A stretch of DNA of 64,000 bases from Echinostoma caproni. Its lineage: Eukaryota > Platyhelminthes > Trematoda > Plagiorchiida > Echinostomatidae. The stretch is taken from the NCBI GenBank assembly GCA_900618425.1, contig UZAN01039681.1:7982-71981 (forward strand), written 5' to 3'. Every line of letters begins with the position of its first letter. The first letter of the stretch is position 1. Below, one piece after another: positions 54,376-64,000 of this stretch. The notes under the pieces were generated by a model. It did no database searches. It saw only the letters and a list, made by a program, of their open reading frames with translations, and was not told the origin of the DNA. Position numbers and translations under genes: made by a program.

Positions 54376-54700
54376 CTATGTATACTTCATTTTATTGAGT
54401 ACATGCTGTTGTAATAGGGAGGAGGGGGGAAGTGTCCAACCCCAATGCAAAAAGCAGGAAGTGGTAATGGGATTCGTCCTCCGGGGTGATGATTTAGTGA
54501 TGTCACCACCGGGCCACCACCGCCCAGTCTGTTTGTGCGAAGACCAATATAGGGCATTAGTAAACTGATTTGGCTGTTTGAGAACTCGTAAACGGTGAGC
54601 AGTTTTTCTGAATTCTGGACGGAAATTGAACCGCGAACCTGGAGGTTGTAAGCTAAGATTCTCAAACCAGGACTGCACACAGTTAGCAAATGAAATGAAG
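54376..54700 (-). repeat. possible SINE-like repeat
   Basis: On the minus strand GGTTCGCGGTTCAATTTCC resembles a pol III box B, and the segment is GC-richer than its surroundings with a poly-pyrimidine end. No second copy was seen in the window. Confidence 0.25.
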
Positions 54701-54970
54701 TAAAGAACTACCCTCAGGGATAATCAGACTAAGTCAAACAAAATAATACCTACACTGGCGTATCCATTAAGTCGCATACTATATCAAGACTGTAAAGCCA
54801 TGTGTTCAGGGGGCTTGCAGCCGGTAATTTGTCTCATATGTAAGGATTTCTTCTCTAAATTCAATGGTTCGTGGTTTTGGTCCAGCCTGTAATTTAGCAA
54901 TAATATAATGAATGAATGCCACTAAGGACGAAACAGTTGATCAGTGCTCTGTATTCGCCATCACACAAAA

Positions 54971-55017
54971 TGCGCGATTTGTCTACTAATGATAAACTCA
55001 GAACAATGAGGATTATC

Positions 55018-55071
<54 letters not shown>

Positions 55072-55118
55072 GATAATCCTCATTGTTCTGAGTTTATCAT
55101 TAGTAGACAAATCGCGCA
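54971..55118. other. perfect 52-bp inverted repeat around (TA)n, probable assembly artefact
   Basis: 54971-55022 and 55067-55118 are exact reverse complements separated by about 44 bp of TA repeat. An N follows at 55119, then a second TA tract beginning TACATATATA, which looks like the true continuation of the left arm. Confidence 0.85.
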
Positions 55119-55119
55119 N

Positions 55120-55153
<34 letters not shown>
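55120..55153. repeat. (TA)n microsatellite
   Basis: TA repeat after the N at 55119, continuing into unique sequence. Confidence 0.9.
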
Positions 55154-55156
<3 letters not shown>

Positions 55157-55965
55157 TCATATCCGTCCCTTGTAAATAAAGCAGCATGTTGTATTTTTCA
55201 TTAACCTCAGCTTCACTGATTATCTGTTAAGTTCTATGTTTCAATAAATAAAGAAAAGTAACGCTGTGCTACGGCTTCGCGTGCCTAATTCAAACATTGA
55301 AAGCCATGATGATGCGGATCACAGTGCGCTTCGCATTCTAATGTCGTATTCCATCTATCAATGGAAATTGTTGATGCCAGTATTGCGCATTCATTTCTGA
55401 TCTGTTGATTTTACAACTTCGTGAAATCAGATGCAAACGAGAGAGATATTATTTTTCTAATGTTTATATTTTTGCAAAGTGGAGTTGTTTACGAATTAAG
55501 ACTTAGTGAAATATTTTGCTTTAAGTAATTTGGCAATCTGTCAGAAAATAGCACATAAATTTAAACATAGTGTAAGATTACATCACCTTCGAACTTTTTA
55601 CAAGTTTAACCAAAATTGTGTATGCGGTTTAAAATGCAGAAACATGTTTTACCTACTTCGGAATGTGGGACGTAAATGGAATAATTTTTGCGGTATAAAT
55701 AGTGAGTAAACTATGCCGTACGAGCATTCTTCCTTTTTATAAATGAATAATGAGGTCTGCAGCGAACCTCAGGCATATTTGGAATTATTTTAAATCGAAA
55801 TGCATGACAATTCAAACGCCTTGTGTATTTCAATTTTTGCTTGACTAACTTGAAGTGAAAACAATTTTGTGAAAGATTCAATTGCTATTCAGAAGAACTG
55901 AATTGACTATCACTGTGAACGATACCTGAACAAATATGAATGGGCAGTTGGTTTCAGTCATAGTA

Positions 55966-56168
55966 TGAGCTGGTTGGCACATTGGTAACGCACACGCCTT
56001 CCGTGTGATGGATCTGGAGTTCAAATCCCGGATGGGAAGGTGGATATGCACTACTGATGAGATCTAATCAGAGCGAAACTCGAGTCTAGTGCTTTCGATG
56101 AATCGATGAACTGAGGATTGTGAAAGGAGAAACAGTCCGAAGGATAGTCAGTTCAAATCAATAAATCA
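55966..56168 (+). repeat. tRNA-headed SINE carrying a hammerhead motif
   Basis: GGTTGGCACATTGGTAACGC, box B GAGTTCAAATCCC (about 56017-56029) and a body nearly identical to 44905-45115, ending GTCAGTTCAAATCAATAAA. Confidence 0.85.
56048..56092 (+). ncRNA. hammerhead-ribozyme-like motif in SINE
   Basis: GCACTA, CTGATGA (56054-56060), GATCTAATCAGAGC forming a short imperfect stem II, GAAA (56075-56078), ACTCGAGT, GTC and TAGTGC. GCACTA and TAGTGC pair perfectly over 6 bp as stem I. All core positions are intact; this is the best copy in the window. Confidence 0.75.
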
Positions 56169-56169
56169 G

Positions 56170-58045
56170 AAGAAAGTACACTACTAAACATTCTGGTCAC
56201 CAGAATAATCCATCAGCTGTTCAATTTAAATACTTGTGTTCAGGCTCTGCAACGAGAGATAACTGGTAGCTTGTGCTTACTCCAAACTATAAACAAAAGT
56301 TGTCAGGCGCATTCGACAGTTATGAACCACGCTTCTAAGATTCTATTAGCAAAGCTCAACGATGAGTGGAACATAATCTTCCGAATGTTACAAACCAATA
56401 GAAAGAGTGAACGAAGTGATAGGCATAATTCTAAATGGCCCTTTGTGGACCCTACCACATCCGGTATTGTGTACTGATTCTCATACATAGAGTGTTTACC
56501 TTAGATACATTTGCGTGTGTTTTCACAAATGCATTGGTTTTGTTCAAATCCGACTCTTTGTATGCACTACCTTTATTCGCAAACATAGTTATTGTCCGAA
56601 ACAATGCTTTGAATTGTTTCAAGATTTTATTTAGTCCTTGTCTGAACTCTTCATCGTTCGGAACCCGAGCACTAGACAGCTCTCCAGGAAACGGGAATCC
56701 CGTAAAACATTTTGTTTCATTTGAGGCTGGGAAAATGTCCCACTGATTTGTTTGTTTGTAGTTTGATAGCTGGTGTTCAATTACCGATCACCCACAAATT
56801 GTCATGTGGACCGAGTAAATGTCTTTAGTCAGAAGCATCTGGTTCTCTTTTTCCAGGGGTTTTATGACAAAACATTGTCGTGGGAACCACGTGATCGAAA
56901 CCTTACCTGCTTGTCTACCGATTTTCAGTTTAATCTAGCAGTTTCACCCACAGCGTCACCAGTCGTCTGTCGTCAAAAGTGTTTTGTTTTCCTGAGTGAA
57001 GCATGTCGCGATTCAAAATATCCAGTAGTTCACAACACAAGCAATACATGCATCCAGCGCACAAGGTGATTTATCGGTTGGGTTTAAATTTGACTTTATT
57101 CAGCCACAATTTTGACATTTTGTGTGCTTCTACTTCGAAGCGTTTTAATGCAATAAACATGACACATTTTCATATTTTGGAGTTCCAATGGAGCTGCTAA
57201 ATTTGTCAATGTCTTCTTTTTCTTACTAAAATCAGATATTCCTATATGGATCTCGTGATTGCAAATAGCCTTTCACTCCGTCCGATCGATACACATCTAT
57301 TGCACACTCAGGTCCCAAATTTCCGCTTTTTCCTGCCATAATGAATGTTTTACGTGACATTTTCAATCAGAGAACATAAAACAACGAGATTGGTAGGTTA
57401 GCACAACGTGGATCCTAATGTTCCGTTTCAAATCTCTAGGTTTGCTCATTATTGGCCGGTAATCACAGGCTGGCAAACGGGGAACAACGACGCTACTAAG
57501 AGGTCCTTGTTCATTTATGTACTGGTAAACAATCACGGTGAATATATCCCTTGAATGCCATCTACAGTGAACTAGAAAAGGTAGAAACAATCGGTATTTC
57601 TTTGTGTGATTTACGACAACGCGGCCCACATAAGCAGTGGGAAAATCTGTTTGTACCTTGCGCTGTATGGTGGGTGATGATTTTTAATGCAAACTCGCAT
57701 TAATGATGGTCTAACGAAAAAAAAAACATTTTCAATGTGAAACATTTGTCTAACTATACTCCCTGAATAAGGAGTTTTTGTCAGCGAGACGGGAAAGACA
57801 TGCCATTACCTCAAAGCATTAGGCAGATTGACTAGAATGATTGATCCTCCCAGCAATAGGAAGCTGGAGAGTTGGGATCTTAAAGCTAATGTTCATGACA
57901 GTCTGGACCAAGTAAAGCACTTAGCATCTAGAAACCAATGCCACTAGTTAATACCGCAAAATACATAATTGATTCATTATCATGGTAGCGGCCATTTTCC
58001 TCGTTCTCTTGAAAAACAAATTCAAGAAAAATATGCGTTATTCGC
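56170..58045. other. kinase-gene intron, no certain exon
   Basis: A minus-strand open frame at 57629-57363 has a good acceptor (CTTTTCTAG) but no convincing donor or homology. Confidence 0.4.
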
Positions 58046-58049
58046 TTAC

Positions 58050-58161
58050 ATTCTTCCGATAGATTCCTTTGTACACGTCACCGAATTGTCCTTCGCCAAG
58101 CACTTGTTCCAAAAGTACACTCTCCCGGGGCATTTCCAGTTCTACAAAATTCATAAGTGCA
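58050..58161 (-). CDS. FAK: FAK-like kinase exon: end of linker and glycine-rich loop
   Basis: A 112-nt exon that starts with one leftover base after a TTACAG acceptor and ends AAGAAT before GTAAGC. It encodes 37 residues, with LGEGQFGDVYKGIY as the ATP-binding P-loop, preceded by a linker segment ending ELEMPRESVLLEQ. Human FAK has GEGQFGDVHQGIY at this place, so the match is close. The frame is closed upstream by TGA, and the only AG available is the proposed acceptor. The preceding exon must end with two bases of a codon; the candidate at 61655-61696 fits that phase. Confidence 0.92.
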
Positions 58162-58164
58162 CTG

Positions 58165-59735
58165 TAATCGTAAGGCGTTTTCAATAAGCGTGGTTTACGC
58201 TACTTTTGATATTCATTAGAGCCAATTATTCCCACCGTCACTTTAGATTAAAATACACTTGGGAAATTTTGATGTAGATGATTTTCGTTGAATACCTTCA
58301 TAATCAGGCACAAAAATGGACACATCTCACACAAATTGAAACTCACAGATTGAATAAAACTGATTAATGACAGGAATATTAGGAGCGAACTTGGTTTTGT
58401 CTGAACCCTATCTATATTAAACCCTTGCGTCATTCAGAATTCGACCCTAGTTCGAATTAAGTAGACGAAACTCCTTTGCATCAAAACATTTTTCAATACA
58501 TCATCCAGAGATGCTAACAGGGTAAACGATCAATCCTAAAATCAAAATAGGTGTTTATTTTTGTACGTCAAAATTGCTGAAAGTATTCGACTAAAATAAC
58601 CATGTGTTCCGTAAGCAGTTATAAACAGTGCTCCGGTAGGATTGAAAGCATAAGTGAATCTTGCAAAAAAAACGCAGTTTCATTTCTGATTTGTTTCTAC
58701 ACAGAGATAAAGTGTTTAATTTTGCCTCGTACATCGGGTTTTTATTCAGTTAGTCAATCAAACTCTTAATTGTTGAAAATCAATAAATGACTTTCCAAAG
58801 GCATGCAAAAGATCAAAATCACCTGCGAACTAATTCTAATACCATCGTGCCTGGTTTGATAGGAATTCAATTAGTCACCTTAATTCCCTTTATGTTTGTG
58901 ACATTTTAAAACTGGTTTCATTAGCCAATAAGTTATTTTACAATTAATGTAAATTGCGATAACTCACTGATCTCTTCACGGTTCGGACAACTAGCGAATA
59001 AGTATTTGTTGTCGGTGTGTTAACATTGTTCATCCGCAACGTCTAGAATATTGGCAAAATTAGCCGCAATCTTCCTTCAAATTTCTCTTTCCGCGAGGGC
59101 GTGATAGCATCGTTCATTTTTTTAAATTTTGTTCGCACACTTTCCTCTCGTTTTCTCCTTAAGGGAATTTTCTAGCTTGCCCGTCATCCATAAACTACTA
59201 ACTACGTTGGCGGTCTTTTGAATAGGCTACTTAAGAGTGCTTTTTGAGAGTAATCCATTTCTTGCGGCATAATGCTATGCTATAGAGCTGGGATGAAGGG
59301 AGGGACGATTTATTCGACATAGTCTTCTCCACATCGCAGCAAACTTTCTCCAGTCAACGCCATAATGCGTGACCTGTCAAACTTTATTTATCAGACGTCA
59401 GCTTGGGTGATTTTACTTACTGGAAATAAACTTTACGAGAATTTTAGATGCACTTAAAAGAAACATCGATGTTTTAAACACTTAATGAACAATTAAAGGT
59501 CACATTATGGGAGATTGTTGGCAGTCAGTCAAAACAGGTGGAAAAACATTGTGATTATCTAAGTTTAGTAATCATAGTGTTCGAAACATTGCTCGTCATA
59601 GCAATGTTAAACTAATATCTCAAATAAATTATTCATTCTGAAGTATCATGTTTGTATTAGTCAATCTGATTGTTCAAAGACACTGCGCACTGCTAAAACT
59701 CTAAATTTATTTAGCCATCCGGAAAATCTGACAAC
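58165..59735. other. no gene seen
   Basis: Intron-like sequence upstream of the glycine-loop exon. Confidence 0.5.
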
Positions 59736-59737
59736 CT

Positions 59738-59940
59738 TCCTCCGTGCGTAACTCAGAGGTAGGGGTTTCGATTCACAACCCGAAGGCTTACGATCTGAAT
59801 CCCGACCAGGACATAAAACCTTGGCACTGTTGACGTGTGTAAAATAGAATGAAGCAGCTATCCAGTGTTCTTTGTCGGCTATCATAGACATTCCGTTCGC
59901 ATATAAACTTCGACCTACTTTATCTAACTCTCCAGTGTCT
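59738..59940 (+). repeat. tRNA-headed SINE, second family
   Basis: CGTAACTCAGAGGTAGGGG and box B-like GATCTGAATCCCG precede CCAGTGTTCTTTGTCGGC and TAGACATTCCG, the same order as at 48380-48565. Confidence 0.6.
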
Positions 59941-61244
59941 GTAGGATAACGCAAAAATCAAGTGAACATGAATGAAGGTTTGGAAGCGTCTTCTTTCCAA
60001 ATGTGCATTAGCTTCTAAACAATTTAACCTAAAGCTGGGCAGCGAACACCACAACTTTCGTGACCTTGTGTTTGAAGTAACAAGTAACAGCCTGTAATGT
60101 TGTATCTCTGAATGACCCCTGTTTTTACCTTTTGAACGTCTCACTCAATCTTCTTTGTTAGTGTGCAGGCTTTTTCTCATAGGAAGCAACCAGTGTCATC
60201 AAGTACCTTTAGTGATAAGAGGTGTTTAATTCTGAATATTGACCAGGGTATTCGGTCTCCTAGAAGGATCTTTTGAGGTCAATAGAATTTCGTCTAATAA
60301 TGCAAATAAATTTGTGAAAGACATTCGGGAATGCAATCCCGTTACCCTATTGGATATCGAATTCTCATGGCCGTTTCACATGAAGGAACCTTTGTGTAGG
60401 GAAGGGTTTACACAAAAGATCATTGCAGGGCTGGTTTTTCGTAATTATTGTCTATTCTATATTTATTACCGAGACAAATATAACATATAATTTTAGCTAA
60501 GACTATGGAATTGAACAAGCTAGGTTTCTGCGAACAACAACGATATCCAATTTTTAGAAACGCGTCAATAAAACGATTAACGCTGCCAGAATTATTTTCT
60601 ATCTGTGCACAGAGAGATTGCATGTGTGTGGTTTAATCCATTCTGCACACATCTTTTATTGATTATCACATGATTTGAAAAATCAGCTGACACTCTTATT
60701 CTTTGTGACAGCCGGTGTGTTGTAGTTATTGCTGTTTCACACAATGAAAGTAATATTAGGTTGAAGTATGTCTGATTGGTAGCACATTTGCCTCGAGTAC
60801 AGATGCAGTTTGGATGACATAATAATGTACTGATTGCGTCATTGGCACATTCCACTTGTCAATTTTAAACGTTTGTTTACTTTTTTAATGGGCTTCGTTT
60901 CAACTGGCATTTATTGTTCCCATTAGTAGCTCGAAAACCAAGTTCATTCTTAGCGCATTGGCCAAGATCGTTTCAAAGCCTTTTAGTTTTTCATATAGTT
61001 ATGAATAAACATTATCTTCAGTCTTTAGGATGGAGTGAAATGTAAACTCGTTGGGTAGAAATATTTTTCAGTAGACTTTATAAATGTAGAAAATTACTAG
61101 TTTTATTATTGAAAGAGGTAGAAGCTGAATGTATGACAGCTCACAAAACAATACCAGTTCCTTTCCAGATTGTTTGTTTAGGTAAATAATGGCTGTGTAC
61201 AATTTTTTTGACAAACGTGTAATTTTTGAATTGTGTAAAGTATA

Positions 61245-61340
61245 GCAGCCTTGGTGGGATTCGAACCCATGCATGGACGCCGCCTACGCTTTCGTACAGC
61301 TCACACTTCACCATATGAGCATCAAGACCACACGTTTAGC
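61245..61340 (-). repeat. tRNA-like SINE head, minus strand
   Basis: Reverse complement contains GGGTTCGAATCCCACC, an ideal box B. The ends do not pair as an acceptor stem, so it is not a functional tRNA. Confidence 0.55.
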
Positions 61341-61654
61341 ACTCATCTTTTCAGATTTAGGTTACCCATCCAACCTACAGAAGCGTGTAAAATCCATCAA
61401 GCACATAATAAAAATAAAACAAAAATAAAAAGCAATTGAAATAAAATACGAAGGAAAACAAAAGCAGTAGTTATGTTCCAAACCCGTTCCTCGTGGCGTT
61501 TGAGTTTGCTTTTAAACGACTGCCCTATAAATAAGCTATGAAATCGCTTTGTTTTCCAATCAACTAATGCCGAGTGCGTGATTATTCAGATCTGTGCATT
61601 TTCGACCTGCCTGGTTAGTAACCATGACTCATCCTGCAGAGATATTTTACTCAC

Positions 61655-61696
61655 ACTATCTCCTCAAAGCGTGTTCGGCTGGAGTCAATCGATGAA
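61655..61696 (-). CDS. candidate linker exon just upstream of the FAK-like kinase domain
   Basis: A possible 42-nt exon with acceptor CATTCTGTAG and a strong donor GATAGT/GTGAGT. Read so that it joins the glycine-loop exon in phase, it gives SSIDSSRTRFEEI plus the start of a Val codon. A longer version using an AG further upstream is possible. FEEIV sits where human FAK has YAEII around the autophosphorylation site Tyr397, but the spacing to the P-loop is about six residues shorter. A different frame here is open for 65 codons (61862-61656) and ends in TAG just before the donor, so the frame choice is inference. Confidence 0.35.
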
Positions 61697-61990
61697 CTAC
61701 AGAATGATCCAATAACTGTTTGCCCTTTCCACCGGAACTGCCCAACGATAGCGGAATGCCGGTCAGCATGCTTCCGGCCGGCCTGGATGAATCATACATA
61801 TGAACGTCAGGTTTGCCAGTACCTTGTCTGTTTATTCGCTTGAGAACGTGCACAGGTGACACGGTTCAGTTACTCTAAGGTTTCTAAAACGAGAGGTAGA
61901 ACCACAACTCGTGAAGCGTTTAGGAGTGAACAGATGATGGTGCCTTTTACAATATCCGTTATTTTCCGGTCATAGGTTGAGTGTACTTAC

Positions 61991-62023
61991 TAACACACAT
62001 CACGTTTTCCGAGATTAATGGAA
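61991..62023 (-). CDS. candidate 33-nt upstream micro-exon
   Basis: Acceptor TTATGATGCAG and donor GTAAGT bracket 33 nt that read SINLGKRDVC plus two bases. The ending phase fits the candidate exon at 61696-61655 and would create a Tyr codon at the junction. There is no homology support; splice sites and phase are the only evidence. Confidence 0.2.
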
Positions 62024-62029
62024 CTGCAT

Positions 62030-63608
62030 CATAATGACTCTGTACCACAATTCATGTACTGGTGATAAACACATCATTAGTTATACAGTATTATTGGTCA
62101 GCATATTTACCATGAGAAAAAGAAATATTTGGAGAAGCGTCCTTTCACTCGTAGTTGATCAAATTACAGGAATATTGATAATAGTCAATGATATGAAAGC
62201 AAAATCACATTGCGGGGAAGAGAGAGTCATAATTGTGCGTTTCGTGTATTCGCTTGATGTTCACTATTCAGCGGAAGTATGTGAGCTTCTCAACGAAATT
62301 TTTGTCACGTTCTTGAACGATAATATTCTGATTGCTTCATTGGATTATAAGTAGTGCACTCATCCCTTGTCATTCTTCTATAGCCTAATACAAAAAAACT
62401 ATTCAATGTGGGTTTTAAGTGCGAGTCATGAGCAACCTCGGGGTTGCCCATATACATTGTAGATGCCTATAGGTTGACAATAGGATAGGATACCATCTTC
62501 TTTTGAATTTAATACCTCCAAGCGATCATTCTGCCACTTACAAACGCGGAGAGATTTCACAGAAGCAACAGAATGTAGTCAGTATTGGGGATCAGTGCAA
62601 ATATCACAACTCTTAACGAACTGGAACGTAGCATGCACCGTTTCACTAATAACCACACTTCTAGCACAAGAGGTCTACATGCGTGTCCTGTGCTGTACTT
62701 CGAACCTTCAGTGATGCCGGCAACCCAAATGATTTCAAGTGTAAAATGATTCTGGCAAATGCCTTCTACTCATCAAATAACGATTAGACCAAATGAATTC
62801 TACACCTCAGGAAATTTGGTAAATTGAGTTTTCCGGAAGCAAGCCGGTTTTGCCTTCGGCACTTCAGTCTAATGTCGGATTGTGGGTCAGTTTCACACAT
62901 GACGGCGATGAACGATCGCTTTCGCGTTTATTTCTCTGTCCTTTCAATATCCATGCATGATGCACCATTAGACGGTTAAATCATGCACTATTGAATTTCC
63001 TGTAGCGAGATAATAAAAGAAACCAACATTTCAAATTATGAATGCCCGTGGAGGACTATTATCTGAGTTTGTTAAATTTCTTTATCATGCTGAATTGCGA
63101 GTCTCCCTATATTCAGCCGATTTGATTTTTGATCGTGTCACCTGGTAGTGATCGGATTGGTGAGCGTCAAGGCGAGGTTTGCAGAATAAAAAGCCCACTA
63201 ACCAACTTCAAATAGCCCAATCGAGCCTATTAGCCGGACAATTAAAAACTTAAATAGAAAAGGCGCTGAAAACTTTTGGTGTGTATTTCTGTCTTTACTA
63301 CGATGTAAGTTATGAGCCTGTCGCCGGAAGAAGCGAATTGTGTATACGCTGATGTATAATATTTTTCTGTTAGGTTACCAATAAATGCCTGAAGAAATCT
63401 CCATCATTTACGTAAGATAAACTTTGAATAAAGGTATATAGGTAAATGTTTGTCCTGTAATTTTAGAAAATGCTTGTCACCAAAGTTCTGGGACTAAATG
63501 AAACTCTTCGAATTCTCGAGGTATTGGGTCTATTCAGCCTCATTATTCCCAAGTGGAGTATGAACTATGGCATGTATTTTATTACACACATTTGTGTGGT
63601 AAACTGCA
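62030..63608. other. no gene seen
   Basis: A plus-strand frame at 62034-62354 (106 codons) has no recognisable domain; otherwise intron-like. Confidence 0.4.
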
Positions 63609-63611
63609 GAC

Positions 63612-63716
63612 TGGGTGAACCCCATAGCCACGAAGACCTGCTGCTTCGTCATGGAAATCGGTAACCTAAGCCCCGCGACTTGGAGTGGCGAACCACACAA
63701 GGCCCCGATAGGTTAG
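63612..63716 (-). repeat. repeat matching the tail of the 6.5 kb SINE
   Basis: The reverse complement shares AACCTATCGGGGC, TGTGGTTC, CCACTCCAAGTC, TTAGGTTACCG, TTTCCAT and CAGCAGGTC with 6595-6710. Confidence 0.7.
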
Positions 63717-64000
63717 GCGTAAACTGATCTTCGCTCTCTGCAATTTACAGAGAAAATTTCCGTATGTGCTGCCCTTTGGGGATTCCATATAGGAGCAATT
63801 GAACAAAACATTACAATTGGAGATCTACACTGAAAATCCGAAGATAATCGTTCAATACTGTTCCCTGTTTCTTACGTTTCCCACTCATGAATCATTTTTC
63901 TATGAATTTCTTTAAGGAAAAGCCTGATAACCTAAGTGAGAAGGGATAAAAATCAGAAATCCATGTTTATGATCCTTCATGTGAGAAATTAAATGGCTGA

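Noticed and set aside
59661..59954. 97-codon minus-strand frame
   Set aside because: It falls inside a plus-strand SINE of the 48.4-kb family.
61245..61340. Possible real tRNA gene on the minus strand
   Set aside because: Box B is ideal, but the ends do not pair as an acceptor stem and no complete cloverleaf could be drawn.

Overview
This window looks like part of the nuclear genome of a parasitic flatworm, most likely a digenean fluke. It is AT-rich, has no dense ORFs, and holds short exons bounded by GT-AG splice sites and separated by introns of several kilobases. It is littered with degenerate RTE-like and CR1/Jockey-like non-LTR elements, Penelope-like (PLE) fragments, tRNA-headed SINEs and a Tc1/mariner-class transposon. 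The placement rests on the style of the repeats and the gene structure; it is not a species call.

The main gene lies on the minus strand. Seven exons between 58161 and 23721 join in phase into a complete tyrosine-kinase catalytic domain that most closely resembles focal adhesion kinase (FAK/PTK2/PYK2): glycine loop at 58.1 kb, VAVK lysine at 43.3 kb, hinge at 39.2 kb, alpha-D/E helices at 35.7 kb, HRD and DFG at 32.3 kb, APE at 26.7 kb and the C-lobe at 23.8 kb. The largest intron is 14.7 kb. Possible linker exons lie upstream (61.7 and 62.0 kb) and possible tail exons downstream (19.3, 16.4, 15.9, 10.5, 10.0, 8.4 and 3.9 kb). I found neither a FERM nor a FAT domain; they probably lie outside the window or have diverged too far to see. 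The activation loop between DFG and APE has no Tyr, Ser or Thr.

A second, small gene seems to run on the plus strand between about 3.7 and 9.4 kb. Its exons of 22, 25, 114 and 33 nt and a short terminal exon join in phase, and they are interleaved with candidate minus-strand exons. I do not recognise its product.

The 45.4-51.2 kb block is bounded by inverted repeats of about 400 bp that begin ACACTATACC. It contains a decayed Tc1/mariner-class transposase (48.9-50.1 kb) carrying further insertions, an RTE fragment and a reversed CR1-like 3' end.

The most striking non-coding signal is a set of hammerhead-ribozyme-like motifs. They occur just downstream of the tRNA-like head in several SINEs (44.98, 56.05 and 52.9 kb; a decayed one at 3.4 kb) and in PLE-like repeats (17.9 kb, decayed ones at 0.7 and 49.6 kb). 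Several places next to N characters look like assembly artefacts (21.9, 45.7, 51.0 and 55.0-55.1 kb).
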